Source: Saccharospirillaceae bacterium (lineage in GTDB: Bacteria; Pseudomonadota; Gammaproteobacteria; Pseudomonadales; Oceanobacteraceae). Taken from it: 62,024 bases of DNA. The first letter of the stretch is position 1. Each line of letters opens with the position of its first letter. Below, one piece after another: positions 9,325-19,900 of the stretch. The stretch spans positions 1 through 62,024 of the forward strand of contig JAJOJJ010000035.1 in NCBI GenBank assembly GCA_021208685.1, given 5' to 3'. The notes under the pieces are model-generated. The model saw nothing but the letters and a program-made list of their open reading frames with translations, did not search any database and was not told the origin of the DNA. The translations under genes were made by a program, and so were the position numbers.

Positions 9325-10725
9325 ATGTCGAGTTTTACCCATTCAGAAACTGAACACAGCGGTACTTCTGCCGTTGAACAGCGTGCAGTCATCTCCCTCG
9401 CGTCACTCTATGCCCTGCGTATGCTTGGTTTGTTTATGGTGCTGCCGGTGATGATGATTGAAGGTCAGAAGCTTGATGGTGCTACGCCTCAGTTGCTTGG
9501 TCTGGCAATGGGGGTGTACGGCCTCACTCAGGCGCTGCTGCAGATTCCTGCCGGTACGCTGTCCGACCGTTTTGGCCGTAAGCCCATTATTATCGGAGGC
9601 TTGCTGATTTTTGCTCTTGGCAGTCTGATCGCCGCCAGCGCCGATACGGTGTATGGCGTGATTATCGGTCGCGCTCTGCAGGGCGGCGGCGCCATTGCAA
9701 GTGCCATTATGGCGCTGGTGACCGACATGACCCGCGAAGAAAACCGGATGAAGGCAATGGCCTCTATCGGTGCCAGTATCGGTCTGTCTTTTTCCGTGGC
9801 ACTGGTACTGGGGCCTTGGCTGGCCGGATTAGGCGGCCTGAGCCTGATTTTTGGCCTTACCGGCGTACTTGCCCTGCTGGGCATTCTGGTGACGCTGTTT
9901 GTGATTCCGACACCGCCGGCCCTGCCTCACCGCGATGCTTCAGCGGTACTGAGCGAAGTGGGTATTCAGCTGCGCAATGCCCAGCTGTGGCCGCTGAACC
10001 TCGGCATATTTTTACTGCACGCCCTGATGGTGGCGATTTTCATTGCCATTCCCGGACAATTACTGACGCTGGACTTACCGGCAGAACATCACAGCTGGTT
10101 GTATTTGCCGGTACTGCTCTGTGCGTTTGTGCTGATGGTTCCGTTTATTATCATTGCCGAAAAACGCCGTAAGATGAAAAGCGTGGTGATCATCGGAGCC
10201 AGCGTCATCGCCCTCAGTTTATTCGGTATGTCAGCCGCTTCTGCCATGTGGCATTGGGTGGTGCTGATGCTGCTGTATTTCTGGGGCTTCAATCTGATGG
10301 AAGCCAGCCTGCCTTCCTGGCTGAGCAAGATAGCTCCGGCCGGAGCCAAGGGCAGCGCCATGGGTATTTATTCCAGTATGCAGTTCCTCGGTGCATTTGC
10401 CGGCGGCAGTCTGGGCGGGTGGCTGATGAGCGAGTACGGCAGCAGTGCATTATTTGTCGGACTGGGGGCATTAGTGATACTTTGGCTGCTGCTTATGTCA
10501 CAGTCCTCCGCCCCGCAGCACCTCACCAGTGTTCGCCTGGAGAGCGCGGATGGTTGCAGCGAACAACAACTCGCACAACTGATGGCACTGGCCGGAGTCT
10601 CGGAAGTCAGTCTGCTTGCCAGTGAAGGCGCAATCTATTTAAAAGTCAGTGCTGATGCCTTTGACCGGACACAGGCATTGGCCATCATTCATTCCACAGG
10701 AGAAGAGCATGGGTCGCAGCGTTAA
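9325..10725 (+). CDS. yajR: MFS transporter of the YajR type
   Basis: 466 residues, 12 predicted membrane helices (about residues 20-395), motif A as [14 protein letters not shown] (about 75-88), then a soluble tail of about 65 residues. The tail has the beta-alpha-beta-beta-alpha-beta pattern of the YAM domain that marks E. coli YajR. YajR is a proton-driven efflux-type carrier of unknown substrate. It sits between uvrA and ssb, a common gammaproteobacterial order. Its stop lies 17 bases inside ssb, so the two are co-transcribed and probably coupled. No strong ribosome binding site precedes the ATG. Confidence 0.85.
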   Translation: MSSFTHSETEHSGTSAVEQRAVISLASLYALRMLGLFMVLPVMMIEGQKLDGATPQLLGLAMGVYGLTQALLQIPAGTLSDRFGRKPIIIGGLLIFALGSLIAASADTVYGVIIGRALQGGGAIASAIMALVTDMTREENRMKAMASIGASIGLSFSVALVLGPWLAGLGGLSLIFGLTGVLALLGILVTLFVIPTPPALPHRDASAVLSEVGIQLRNAQLWPLNLGIFLLHALMVAIFIAIPGQLLTLDLPAEHHSWLYLPVLLCAFVLMVPFIIIAEKRRKMKSVVIIGASVIALSLFGMSAASAMWHWVVLMLLYFWGFNLMEASLPSWLSKIAPAGAKGSAMGIYSSMQFLGAFAGGSLGGWLMSEYGSSALFVGLGALVILWLLLMSQSSAPQHLTSVRLESADGCSEQQLAQLMALAGVSEVSLLASEGAIYLKVSADAFDRTQALAIIHSTGEEHGSQR

Positions 10726-11341
10726 CAAAGTGACACTCATTGGTACTCTGGGTCGTGACCCTGAAGTTCGTTATATGCCGAATGGCAATGCCGTGGCCAA
10801 TCTGACACTGGCCACCGACGAAAGCTACAACGATAAAACCACGGGTCAGAAGGTGGAATCCACTGAGTGGCACCGCATTACGGTGTACGGCAAGCTGGCT
10901 GAAATTATTCAGCAATACCTGAAGAAAGGCTCAAAAGCCTACTTTGAAGGCAAGCTGCGTACCCGCGAGTGGGAAAAAGACGGCGTTAAGCGTTACACCA
11001 CTGAAATCATCGCCAACGATATGATGATGCTTGATGGCCGTAACGATGCTATGGGGGCTTATTCTGCTCCTGCAGCGCCATCACAGATGATGAACCCACC
11101 GATGGGAATGAGTGCTCCTCAGGGCTACCAACAGGCTCCGCAAGTTGCACCACAACAAGCGCCGATGGCGGCACCTCAGGCTCCGCGCGGTTATCAGCAG
11201 GCTCCACAACAGGCTCCCCAGCATGCTCCGCAGCCGCCTGTTTATCAGGGAGGTTACCAGCAGCCCCACGCTCCGGTACCGCAGCATGCCCCGCAGCCGA
11301 GCAACAGTTTTGATGATTTCGATGACGACATCCCGTTCTAG
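10709..11341 (+). CDS. ssb: Single-stranded DNA-binding protein
   Basis: 210 residues. The OB fold (about 1-108) starts [20 protein letters not shown] and keeps the family aromatic residues (Trp in [10 protein letters not shown]). A flexible linker (about 115-198) is almost only Gln, Pro, Ala, His, Tyr and Met in repeated QAPQ units. The acidic tip DFDDDIPF recruits partner enzymes. ATG 10709 follows AGGAGA by five bases; longer readings from 10649 run into yajR and are unlikely. It ends at a near-perfect bidirectional terminator. Confidence 0.97.
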   Translation: MGRSVNKVTLIGTLGRDPEVRYMPNGNAVANLTLATDESYNDKTTGQKVESTEWHRITVYGKLAEIIQQYLKKGSKAYFEGKLRTREWEKDGVKRYTTEIIANDMMMLDGRNDAMGAYSAPAAPSQMMNPPMGMSAPQGYQQAPQVAPQQAPMAAPQAPRGYQQAPQQAPQHAPQPPVYQGGYQQPHAPVPQHAPQPSNSFDDFDDDIPF

Positions 11342-11400
11342 ATTCTGTACCGGAACTTATTGAGGACCGGCTTCAGCGCGTTTTATGACTGAACCATACT

Positions 11401-11436
11401 CAACAAAAAGCCCTGAAAATTCAGGGCTTTTTGTTG
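11401..11436. terminator. Bidirectional terminator between ssb and the peroxidase
   Basis: A perfect 17-base inverted repeat with a two-base loop and A/T-rich ends. It serves convergent ssb (plus) and the cytochrome peroxidase gene (minus). Confidence 0.9.
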
Positions 11437-11459
11437 CTTGTTCGCCAGAAACATCGCCT

Positions 11460-12455
11460 CTATGGTCGCTGTAATGCCGTTGGCATGGGCGCAGTAACCG
11501 CCTGCAGAAATGCCTGAATCGCCTGATTGTCCTCCGCACTCAGCGTTCGTCCCAACTGTACCTTTGCCATGATGTCGATGGCGTCGTTCAGTTCCGCCAC
11601 TGAACCATCATGAAAATAGGGGGCGGTCTGAGCCGCATGCCGTAATGGTGGCACTTTGAATACACGACGGTCGCTCTCCTTACCGGTAAATGCCATACGG
11701 CCAATGTCTTCCTGTGAGCCGGTATACTGCGTGTAGTCGGCCACAATGCCAAACGTCTGGTAAGAGGTTCCGCCCAGCAAACGGCCATTATGGCAGCCTG
11801 CACAGCCGGTATTGATAAAGGTCTTCAAGCCCTCTTTCTGCGCTGCGTTCAGAGCCTCTGCATCCCCCTGCAGATAGCGGTCAAAAGCCGACGTGGTTAC
11901 CAGATATTCCTGATAAGCACTTAACGCTTTCCCCCAGTTGGCGGCTGTAACCCCATCGTCGTACAACGCATTGAAGCGCTTATTCAGATCTGGCAGAGCC
12001 TGAATGACCGCCAGTGCATCCCCGATGCTGGCATGGGCATAGGCCGGAGGCGCTGTCAGCGAACGGATCGCCTGATCCGCGAGAGATTCGCGGTCGCCGG
12101 TCCAGTGCATACTGATCTGCGGGACAATATCCACAATCGTCGGGGTATTGCGTTTACCCTGCAGGCCGAATGCTCCCTGCGCAGTCTTGCGTCCATCTGC
12201 CCCGCCTTTGCTGTGTTCATGGCAGGTACCGCAGTGGGTGCCATCACGACCAATACGGGCATCGAAGAACAGTATTCTGCCCAATTCCGCTTCGGCTTCT
12301 GAATAGTGCAATTTGGGCGCCTCTCCCGAGCCAAAAACAGCCTGAGCCTGCTGTTGCAGCGCATCTGCGCGGGCGGGTGCCGATAACATGGCGCTCAACG
12401 CAGCAAAGGCCATGAAACCTGCTGCGAATGCGACCGGTCGGGTAATGGGGATCAT
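11460..12455 (-). CDS. Di-haem cytochrome c peroxidase, periplasmic
   Basis: 331 residues of the CcpA/MauG superfamily, which reduce hydrogen peroxide with electrons from cytochrome c in the periplasm. A signal peptide (about 1-30, ending APARA) is followed by two c-haem sites: CGTCH at 75-79 and CAGCH at 218-222. LGRILFFDARIGRDGTHCGTCH is typical of the family. A Met in IGRMAFTGKESDRRVFKVPPLRH may be a sixth ligand. The stretch of about 315 mature residues is normal. No neighbour suggests a dedicated electron donor. Confidence 0.92.
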   Translation of the reverse strand: MIPITRPVAFAAGFMAFAALSAMLSAPARADALQQQAQAVFGSGEAPKLHYSEAEAELGRILFFDARIGRDGTHCGTCHEHSKGGADGRKTAQGAFGLQGKRNTPTIVDIVPQISMHWTGDRESLADQAIRSLTAPPAYAHASIGDALAVIQALPDLNKRFNALYDDGVTAANWGKALSAYQEYLVTTSAFDRYLQGDAEALNAAQKEGLKTFINTGCAGCHNGRLLGGTSYQTFGIVADYTQYTGSQEDIGRMAFTGKESDRRVFKVPPLRHAAQTAPYFHDGSVAELNDAIDIMAKVQLGRTLSAEDNQAIQAFLQAVTAPMPTALQRP

Positions 12456-12538
12456 AATTTACTCTTCGTCAGGGTGTGGACAACAAGCGCTATAGGACGG
12501 GGCTGACTCATGGGAGTTCCATGAGCCGCTGAGCAACG

Positions 12539-13773
12539 TTATCCCAGTAAAGCATCAAAAGGCTCAATCATAACGCTCTCACCTTCTTCAACCTGGCCAC
12601 GCATCTGTTCCAGTACGATGTAGCAATTCGCCTGACTCATGGAACTGAGCACGCCCGAGCTTTGCCCGCCGGTTGGCTTGACCATGATCTGCCCCTGCTC
12701 ATTCAGTTGCCAGATTCCGCGCTGAAAGTCTGTGCGCCCCGGGCTTTTGCGGATAACACTGGCGGCAATCGCTGGTAATCGCAGCGGCTGAACCGCTGTT
12801 TCACCCGCCATTTTGCGCAGCATCGGAGCCGCCAGCTGGTGCATGGTCACCAGTGCCGATACCGGATTACCGGGCAAGCCGATAAACACGCTGCTGGACA
12901 GGCGCCCGCTGGCGAATGGCTTGCCCGGTTTGATCGCCAGTTTCCAGAAGCGGATTTCGCCAAGCTCGGCCAGAATGTCTTTGGTGTAATCGGCTTCGCC
13001 CACCGATACACCGCCGGATGTCATCACCACATCAGCCTGACGGTCGGCCTGAATAAACGCCTGGCGCAGTGCTTCGGGGTTATCATCACGGTGCCCAGAT
13101 CCAGCACATCACACCCCAGACGCCGGGCAACCGCTGCCACGGTAAAGCTGTTACTCTGATAAATCTGCCCATCGGCCAGAGGCTCACCCGGCATCACCAG
13201 CTCGTCACCGGTGGCCAGCAGCGCGACGGTCAGCCGTGGCCGGACAAGAATCTGCGCGATACCAATACTGGCCAGCAGGCCAACATCTGCCGGTCGCAGT
13301 CGCCGTCCGGCACGGAGAATAATCTCACCGGCGCGGATATCATCGCCGCAATAACGCACGTTATCGCCTTGCGGCGCGCCAGCCTGAAACTGTATCCGGC
13401 CGTTGTCCAGCACGATGGTATTTTCCTGCATGACCACGGTATCGGCTCCGGCAGGCAGCAGTGCGCCGGTCATAATACGGACACACTCCCCCTGACCAAC
13501 GCTGCCGCTAAAGGGATGACCCGCCATGCTTTTGCCCAACAGGGTTAACGCACCGCCAGCGCTTAAATCGGCGGCCCGTACGGCATAACCATCCATCGCT
13601 GAATTATCCGCCGGCGGTACATTCAGTGTGCTGCGTACATCCTCCGCCAGCACCCGGCCGACGGCGTACTCCAGTGTTGTGTACTCGCTCGTCTGCAGCG
13701 GTTCAATTCCCGCCAGTAAGGTTTCCAGAGCCTGCGTCAGCGGCGTCAAACCCGGCATATCACAGACCGCCAT
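12539..13773 (-). pseudogene. moeA: Molybdopterin molybdenumtransferase MoeA, frameshifted
   Basis: MoeA inserts molybdate into adenylylated molybdopterin. The reading is split. Bases 13773 to about 13090 give the N-terminal part (PPADNSAMDGYAV, ATGDELV and other family motifs); about 13090 to 12539 in another frame gives the C-terminal part ([38 protein letters not shown]). Inserting a single base near 13088-13091 restores [15 protein letters not shown], matching E. coli MoeA at the same length. Everything else is intact, so this is a recent one-base deletion or a sequencing error. The start ATG 13773 shares one base with the stop of the FAH gene. Other molybdenum cofactor genes are not in the window. 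Confidence 0.85.
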
Positions 13774-14438
13774 CAGCCGGCGTCTCCGACCCGGCAGCGC
13801 ACCGTCAACCAATCCTGCAGGCTCGCTTCCAGCTCATCGCCGGGTAATAAAGGGCCAACACCGGCCGGGGTTCCGGTCATGATGATGTCTCCCGGATTCA
13901 GGGTAAAAATCCGGCTCATATGGGCAATCAGAGGCACTATCGGAAACAGCATATCGGCACTGTTGCCCTGCTGTTGTATCCGGCCATTACGGACCAGTGT
14001 CAGGCTCAGCTGTTGCCAGTTATCCACTGTTGAGGCATCGACAAAATCGCTCAGCGGGCAGGCACCATCAAAGGCTTTGGCTATTTCCCAGGGCTGACCT
14101 TTGGCTTTAAGACCGTCCTGTACATCACGCAGGGTGAGATCCAGGCCCAGACCCACACCCGCCATCGCGGCCAGAACCTCATGCTCCGTCGCCTGACACA
14201 GACGCTGACCGATCAGCACGGCGATCTCCAGCTCGTGATGCACAGCGCCCTGCCCGTCAGGAACAGAGAACGACGGCGCCATAGCTACCGCCGCATCGGC
14301 GGGCTTGATAAACAGAATCGGCTGGCTGGGGATGGGGTTGTTCAGCTCGCGGGCGTGCTCGGCGTAATTACGTCCGACACAGACAATTTTGCCGGCTGGC
14401 TGGTTGAAGGGCTGACCTTCAAGGATGGGAAAAAACAT
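13773..14438 (-). CDS. Fumarylacetoacetate hydrolase family protein
   Basis: 221 residues, the short FAHD1/YcgM type, usually an acylpyruvate hydrolase or oxaloacetate decarboxylase. Metal ligands are visible in HHELEIAVLIG (the E-x-E pair, about residues 68-70) with a later Asp in LGLDLTLRDVQ. KGQPWEIAKAFDGACPLSDF and GDIIMTGTPAGVGPL are family hallmarks. KIVCVGRNYAEHA at the start is typical. The ribosome binding site is weak. Its stop overlaps the moeA start by one base (TGATG), so the two are coupled, although no shared pathway is obvious. Confidence 0.9.
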   Translation of the reverse strand: MFFPILEGQPFNQPAGKIVCVGRNYAEHARELNNPIPSQPILFIKPADAAVAMAPSFSVPDGQGAVHHELEIAVLIGQRLCQATEHEVLAAMAGVGLGLDLTLRDVQDGLKAKGQPWEIAKAFDGACPLSDFVDASTVDNWQQLSLTLVRNGRIQQQGNSADMLFPIVPLIAHMSRIFTLNPGDIIMTGTPAGVGPLLPGDELEASLQDWLTVRCRVGDAG

Positions 14439-14525
14439 AAAAAAACGACCTGATCAGTATCACAGGCCGCTACTATACCTTGTCCGCAGGCTACCTTGTC
14501 AGCACACCGCTGAGCGGACAGAGGT

Positions 14526-14891
14526 TTAATCCATTGTGGCGGGACGCACCAGCTCCGCCAGTTCACGATGAACCGCTTTGGGATCTGCCATATTCAGCTC
14601 CAGCAAACGACGTAATGCCGTCATGCTGTCGAGATCCATGGAGTCGCAGGCACAGCCAACAACGTCATCATCGATATGCACCAGTGAACAACGCATTTCA
14701 ATGGCCTCCTGCGGAGACAGCACCAGCGTCACCACCAATTGTTGCTCCAGCCGCCAGTTCACATCCTGCGGGCGCACCAGTAAAACGCCACGCAAACTGA
14801 TATCCAGGCAATGAGTTTCCATGCGTTCGCCGCCGGTTTCGACCTGAACACGCTGAAGAAAATGCACACGCTTGAACTGCCGAGAATCCAT
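14526..14891 (-). CDS. PilZ domain protein
   Basis: 121 residues, one PilZ domain, a cyclic-di-GMP receptor fold. The ligand motifs are RQFKR (residues 4-8, the R-x-x-x-R motif) and DISLRG (30-35, the D/N-x-S-x-x-G motif), so binding is expected. The last 40 residues are helical and could contact a partner. It has a good AGAGGT ribosome binding site. It is a stand-alone effector whose target is unknown. A GGDEF/EAL protein lies 2 kb away on the other strand and could supply or remove its ligand. Confidence 0.88.
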   Translation of the reverse strand: MDSRQFKRVHFLQRVQVETGGERMETHCLDISLRGVLLVRPQDVNWRLEQQLVVTLVLSPQEAIEMRCSLVHIDDDVVGCACDSMDLDSMTALRRLLELNMADPKAVHRELAELVRPATMD

Positions 14892-15010
14892 GACTTACCT
14901 CTGTCACATTCCGGGACATTATGCCCACAGATGTATAAAGGTTTAGTTGGAATTACTGATATCGCAAACAGCGGGGGCTGCCGTTTGTGACATAAAGGAG
15001 AGCAGAGGGC

Positions 15011-15036
15011 AAAAATCAGCCGCTGATAACGGCTGA
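15011..15036 (-). terminator. Terminator of ettA
   Basis: TCAGCCG (15016-15022) pairs with CGGCTGA (15030-15036). Five T follow on the minus strand. Confidence 0.7.
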
Positions 15037-15058
15037 CCCTGCCCCTGTTATCCGGCGC

Positions 15059-16720
15059 TTAAGCCAGACGCTTGTACTTCATGCGCTTGGGCGATGCATC
15101 GTTACCCAGACGTTTTTTACGGTCGGCTTCGTATTCGGTGTAGTTACCTTCAAAGAACGTCACTTTCGATTCGCCTTCGTACGCCAGAATGTGGGTGGCA
15201 ATACGGTCAAGGAACCAACGGTCATGCGACACCACCATGACCGTGCCCGGGAAAGCGTCGATGGCTTCTTCCAGCGCCCGCAGGGTTTCTACGTCGAGGT
15301 CGTTGGACGGTTCGTCCAGCAGCAGGACGTTTGCGCCCTGCTTCAGGGTGTACGCCAGCTGCAGACGGCCACGCTCACCACCGGACAGCTCGCCCACGCG
15401 CTTCTGCTGATCGCCGCCTTTGAAGTTGAAGCGGCCAATGTAGGAGCGGCTCGGGTAGTCTTTGCCGTTGATGTTGATCATGTCCAGACCGTCGGAAATG
15501 GATTCCCACACGGTCTTCTTGTCATCCAGCTGATCGCGCAGCTGCTCAACAAAAGCCAGCTTAACGGTTTCACCGATCACCACCGAGCCGGAATCCGGCT
15601 GCTCGGTACCGGCAATCATACGGAACAGCGTGGATTTACCGGCGCCGTTACCACCAATGATGCCGACGATGGCACCTGGCGGCACGGTGAAGCTCAGATC
15701 GTCGATCAGCACGCGGTCGCCGTAGGCTTTGGTGACGTTGTGGAACTCAATCACCTTGTCGCCCAGACGCGGGCCTGGCGGAATGTAAATCTCGTTGGTT
15801 TCGTTACGGGTCTGGAACTCACGTGAGTTCATTTCCTCGAAGGCGGCGAGACGGGCTTTGGACTTGGCCTGACGTCCCTTGGCACCTTTACGTACCCACT
15901 CCAGCTCGTGTTTGATGGCTTTGGCGTGCGCCTCTTCCTGTTTCTTTTCCTGCTCTAAACGCTTTTCTTTGGTTTCCAGCCAGGTGGTGTAGTTACCCTC
16001 GTAAGGAATACCGTGGCCACGGTCGAGCTCCAGAATCCACTCAGCACAGTTGTCGAGGAAGTAACGGTCGTGGGTAATCGCGACCACGGTGCCCGGATAT
16101 TCTTCCAGGAACTGTTCCAGCCAGCCCACGGATTCTGCATCCAGGTGGTTAGTCGGCTCGTCGAGCAACAGCATGTCCGGCTTGGACATCAGCAACCGGC
16201 ACAGCGCCACACGGCGGCGCTCACCACCGGAGAGTTTGGTCACATCCGCATCCCAGGGTGGCAGACGCAGCGCATCGGCGGCGACTTCCATGTGACGTTC
16301 CATATCATGCCCACCAGCCGCTTCAATAAAGGCTTCCAGCTGTCCCTGTTTTTTCGCCAGCGCATCAAAATCCGCATCCGGCTCAGCGTATGCCGCGTAT
16401 ACCGCATCCAGCGCGGCACGGGCGTCGAGCAGTTCGCGCAGACCATCTTCAACGTTACCTTTAACGTCTTTGGCCGGATCCAGCTCCGGCTCCTGGGGCA
16501 GATAGCCGATTTTCAGATCCGGCTGCGGACGGGCTTCACCGATAATATCGGTATCCAGACCTGCCATGATTTTCAGCAGAGTGGATTTACCGGAGCCGTT
16601 CAGACCCAACACACCGATTTTGGCGCCCGGAAAGAACGAAAGAGAAATATCACGCAGGATCTGGCGCTTGGGCGGAACAATCTTGCCCAGACGGTTCATG
16701 GTGAATACATACTGTGCCAT
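15059..16720 (-). CDS. ettA: Energy-dependent translational throttle protein EttA (ABC-F)
   Basis: A soluble ABC-F ATPase that binds the ribosomal E site and gates entry into elongation according to ATP/ADP. 553 residues from ATG 16720 (MAQYVFTMNRLGK, the family start), the standard length. Two ABC domains carry GLNGSGKST and GGNGAGKST Walker A motifs, LSGGERRRV and LSGGERGRL signatures and LLLDEPTNHLD and LLLDEPSNDLD Walker B motifs. The arm and linker region is rich in Lys and Glu (about 245-300). A reading that extends to 16984 adds unrelated sequence and is rejected. Confidence 0.97.
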   Translation of the reverse strand: MAQYVFTMNRLGKIVPPKRQILRDISLSFFPGAKIGVLGLNGSGKSTLLKIMAGLDTDIIGEARPQPDLKIGYLPQEPELDPAKDVKGNVEDGLRELLDARAALDAVYAAYAEPDADFDALAKKQGQLEAFIEAAGGHDMERHMEVAADALRLPPWDADVTKLSGGERRRVALCRLLMSKPDMLLLDEPTNHLDAESVGWLEQFLEEYPGTVVAITHDRYFLDNCAEWILELDRGHGIPYEGNYTTWLETKEKRLEQEKKQEEAHAKAIKHELEWVRKGAKGRQAKSKARLAAFEEMNSREFQTRNETNEIYIPPGPRLGDKVIEFHNVTKAYGDRVLIDDLSFTVPPGAIVGIIGGNGAGKSTLFRMIAGTEQPDSGSVVIGETVKLAFVEQLRDQLDDKKTVWESISDGLDMININGKDYPSRSYIGRFNFKGGDQQKRVGELSGGERGRLQLAYTLKQGANVLLLDEPSNDLDVETLRALEEAIDAFPGTVMVVSHDRWFLDRIATHILAYEGESKVTFFEGNYTEYEADRKKRLGNDASPKRMKYKRLA

Positions 16721-16931
16721 GGAAAAATACCTCGTATCAGATGGCGGCAAAGCTACTGAAAAGCGTCGCCAATGGCAACATAGCAGACGACTTCCGCAGG
16801 GTTTTCTGTACGTAAACACCACTTGCTGCGACCCAGACAGAAATATCATCCGTACGTTATTAAGTCGCCTATCCCTCATCAAGCTGTCTATACTTCGGCG
16901 ATGATGATTAATAAAGATAAGACTCTTTAAC

Positions 16932-19900
16932 ATGCTGTTTCGTCTGTTACAGCGGTCTGGCAAGAATGACCTGCGCCGTTCCACGCTGCTGAATGTTCCG
17001 CTGTTTCTGCTCAGCTTTGTCTTTCTGACACTGGTGCTGGCCGCGAATGTCTATCGCCAATGGCATAACGATCAGGAAGCGTTCAATAAAGAAGTGGCGC
17101 TGACGCTGGAGAATTATGTACAGCAGTCCGGTTTACTGGCTCAGGCCGGACTGTCCGCCAATGCGATGTTCAGCCGTGGGTTTGCGGCGCTGCTGGAACA
17201 ATCCGCCAACGCCGACCGGGCAGCCCGTGATCAGCTCTGGGCCGAAATGCAGAAGTCCTTTTTCAACCTCACCGGGTTTGTGTTATTCGATGCCAATGGC
17301 CGCTACCTGAATCATCGCGGTGCACAGCTTCATGCCGATGAAATCCGTGATATTTATGCCAACACGCTGAGTATCGGCGGCAATCAGGGCATGTTCTCCC
17401 TGCGCTACGGCAGCAAAGGCGGATATTACTTTTTTACCCATTTTCAGGGGCCGTCTGGCGCAGCCTATCTGTTTGTCAGCCGCCGCTCTTACAGCAAGCT
17501 GTCGAGCATCATCTACAACGGTAACTTCCCCGGTTTCGAAATGCTGCTGCTCGACACCCGCGATAATTCCATCGGTATCCGCGAACACTACTACGCCGAC
17601 TCATCGCACCAGCCGGTACTCAGCAAAACAGAAGAACAACAGATTCTGTACCGCACCAATATTCCCTTCACACACTGGGATGTCATTGCCCTGCCCGAGG
17701 TCAAAGACATCCGGGCTCAGCTCTGGAACCGGATACATCCGCCACTGGTGGTGCTTGCCACCTTTTTTGTTCTGGCCGGTATTCTGTGGGTATTCCTGCG
17801 CCATCAGGAACGCCGTGCGGCTGAACTTGAAGTCATCCGCCGTCAGACCGAGCAACGTGCCGACCGGGTATTAATGTCAATCGACGATGCCCTGATATCG
17901 ACCGATGCCCTCGGCCTGATTAATTACGTGAATCCGAAAGGAGCCGCACTGTTAATTGAAAATGGCCGCCGCGATTTTCTCGGCGAAAGCCTTGCGGAAG
18001 TCTGGCCGGATAAACAGGCATTATGGAACCGGGGCCTGACGGCTGATGAACTGGAACTGCTGCAGGATAATGGCCGCCAGCTGACGGTTCGCATCGGCGA
18101 AGAACGGCGCATTCTGGAACAGGGATACAACCCCTTGTACGAAGGTCGCCGCATATCCGGCATCGTCTGGTTGCTGCGCGATATTACCGATGCTGTTCAC
18201 GCTACCAACGCACTGGAAGAAAGCCGCTCCCGTTATAAAGCGCTGTTTGAAGAGGCGGGGGTTGCTCATTGCCTGCTCGACATCTCCCACTTTGACGGCC
18301 AGCTCGACAGTGTTCGTCTGGTCAATATTAACGATGCTGCCGTGCGCATGACCAAAGCCCGCGACCGCCAGCAGTTATTGCGGGACTACAGCCAATTACT
18401 GGCACAGGGCAGCCGCGAATTGCGATCGGCCCTGCAACGCGCAGTCGACCTGAAACTGAACACCACCGAATTTGAATTACCCCTGCGCATTTTCAGCGGT
18501 GAATCACGCGACTTCTGGGTTAACCTCAGTCTGCGCTCAGGCACGCCGGGGCAAGCGCTGATGACCATTCTGGATGTGACCGAGCGTAAAAAAGCCACTG
18601 AAAAAACCCGTGAGCGCGAAGCGTTCTGGTCCAAAGTGATGGCGGCCATGCCCGATCTGGTTTACGTCGTGGAAATGACTCCTGACCTCAACCATAAAGT
18701 GATTTATCACAACCGCACCATGGGTGAGGTTCTTGGATACCCTGCGGATCTGCAGTTCAACGCCAACGACTGGTTACGCTATGCCGAACCGGAGGAAGAA
18801 AAAAATCTGGCCATCGCGCTGAATAAAAACCGCTCACTTGAAATGGGCACCACGCGTGAAGCAACCGCCCGCTTCCGTCACTATGATGGCAGCCTGCGCA
18901 TCCTTAAATTCCGCGACACACCCTTCGCGCTGGATAAAGACGGCAAGGTTGTGCGTTATATCGGCACCGCCCGTGATGTAACCGGAGATATTGAAAAACA
19001 GGAACGCATTGTTGAATCCGAGCGCCGCTACCGTTTGCTGGCGGAAAACATGAGCGATGTGATCTGGGCCACCGATCTCGACCTGAACTTTAATTTCGTC
19101 AGTTCATCGGTCGAACGTATTCTCGGCTATAAACCGGATGAATTATTACGCGAAGGTATCGGCGCTATCTTTAAACGCCGGGATATACGCACCCTTTTCC
19201 GTGCCATGCACCATGAAATACAACAGGCACTGCTTGATCCGGCCAGCGCCCAGTCACGCAATGTGATGATCCGTAAAGATGCCATCGCCACCAGTAAAAA
19301 CGGCAAAGAAGTTCTGCTGGAATTACAGGCCAGCCCACTGTGGAATGACAAAGGTGAACTGCAGGGCATGCTCGGTATTTCACGTGATGTTGGCGAAGCT
19401 CGTACCATTGAACGTGAATTACAACTGGCCGGTGAGGTATTCGACAACAGTAATGAAGCTATTTTAATTACCGACCGGACACTGAATATTGCCAATATCA
19501 ACCGTGCCTTTGTGGCCATTACCGGCTTTAAACACGAAGAGGTCATTGGCCGCACGCCGGACTTCCTGATTTCACCGGAACGTCATGGCATCACATTTTT
19601 TGAAGAAATCGGCGAAGCGCTGGTATCTGCGGGCTACTGGCAGGGTGAAATCTTTTATCAGCGCGCCAGTGGTGAAATCCGCACCGGCTGGGCCGGGGTG
19701 AGTGCCATCCGCGACAAAGAACACGAAGTGCAGAGTCTGATTATTATCATGTCTGACATCACCGAACGTAAGGTGATCGAAGAGCGTATCCACAAGCTGG
19801 CTTATTTCGATCCGCTCACCGGCCTGCCTAACCGCAGCCAGATGCATGAACGGCTGGACGTTTTACTGAAAACAGCACAGCGCAACCATCACTGCGTTGC

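Noticed and set aside
15191-15826. Open frame of 211 codons opposite ettA
   Set aside because: Shadow frame; low-quality sequence with no domain.
16721-16984. N-terminal extension of EttA
   Set aside because: The sequence before ATG 16720 is not ABC-F like and overlaps the divergent promoter region.
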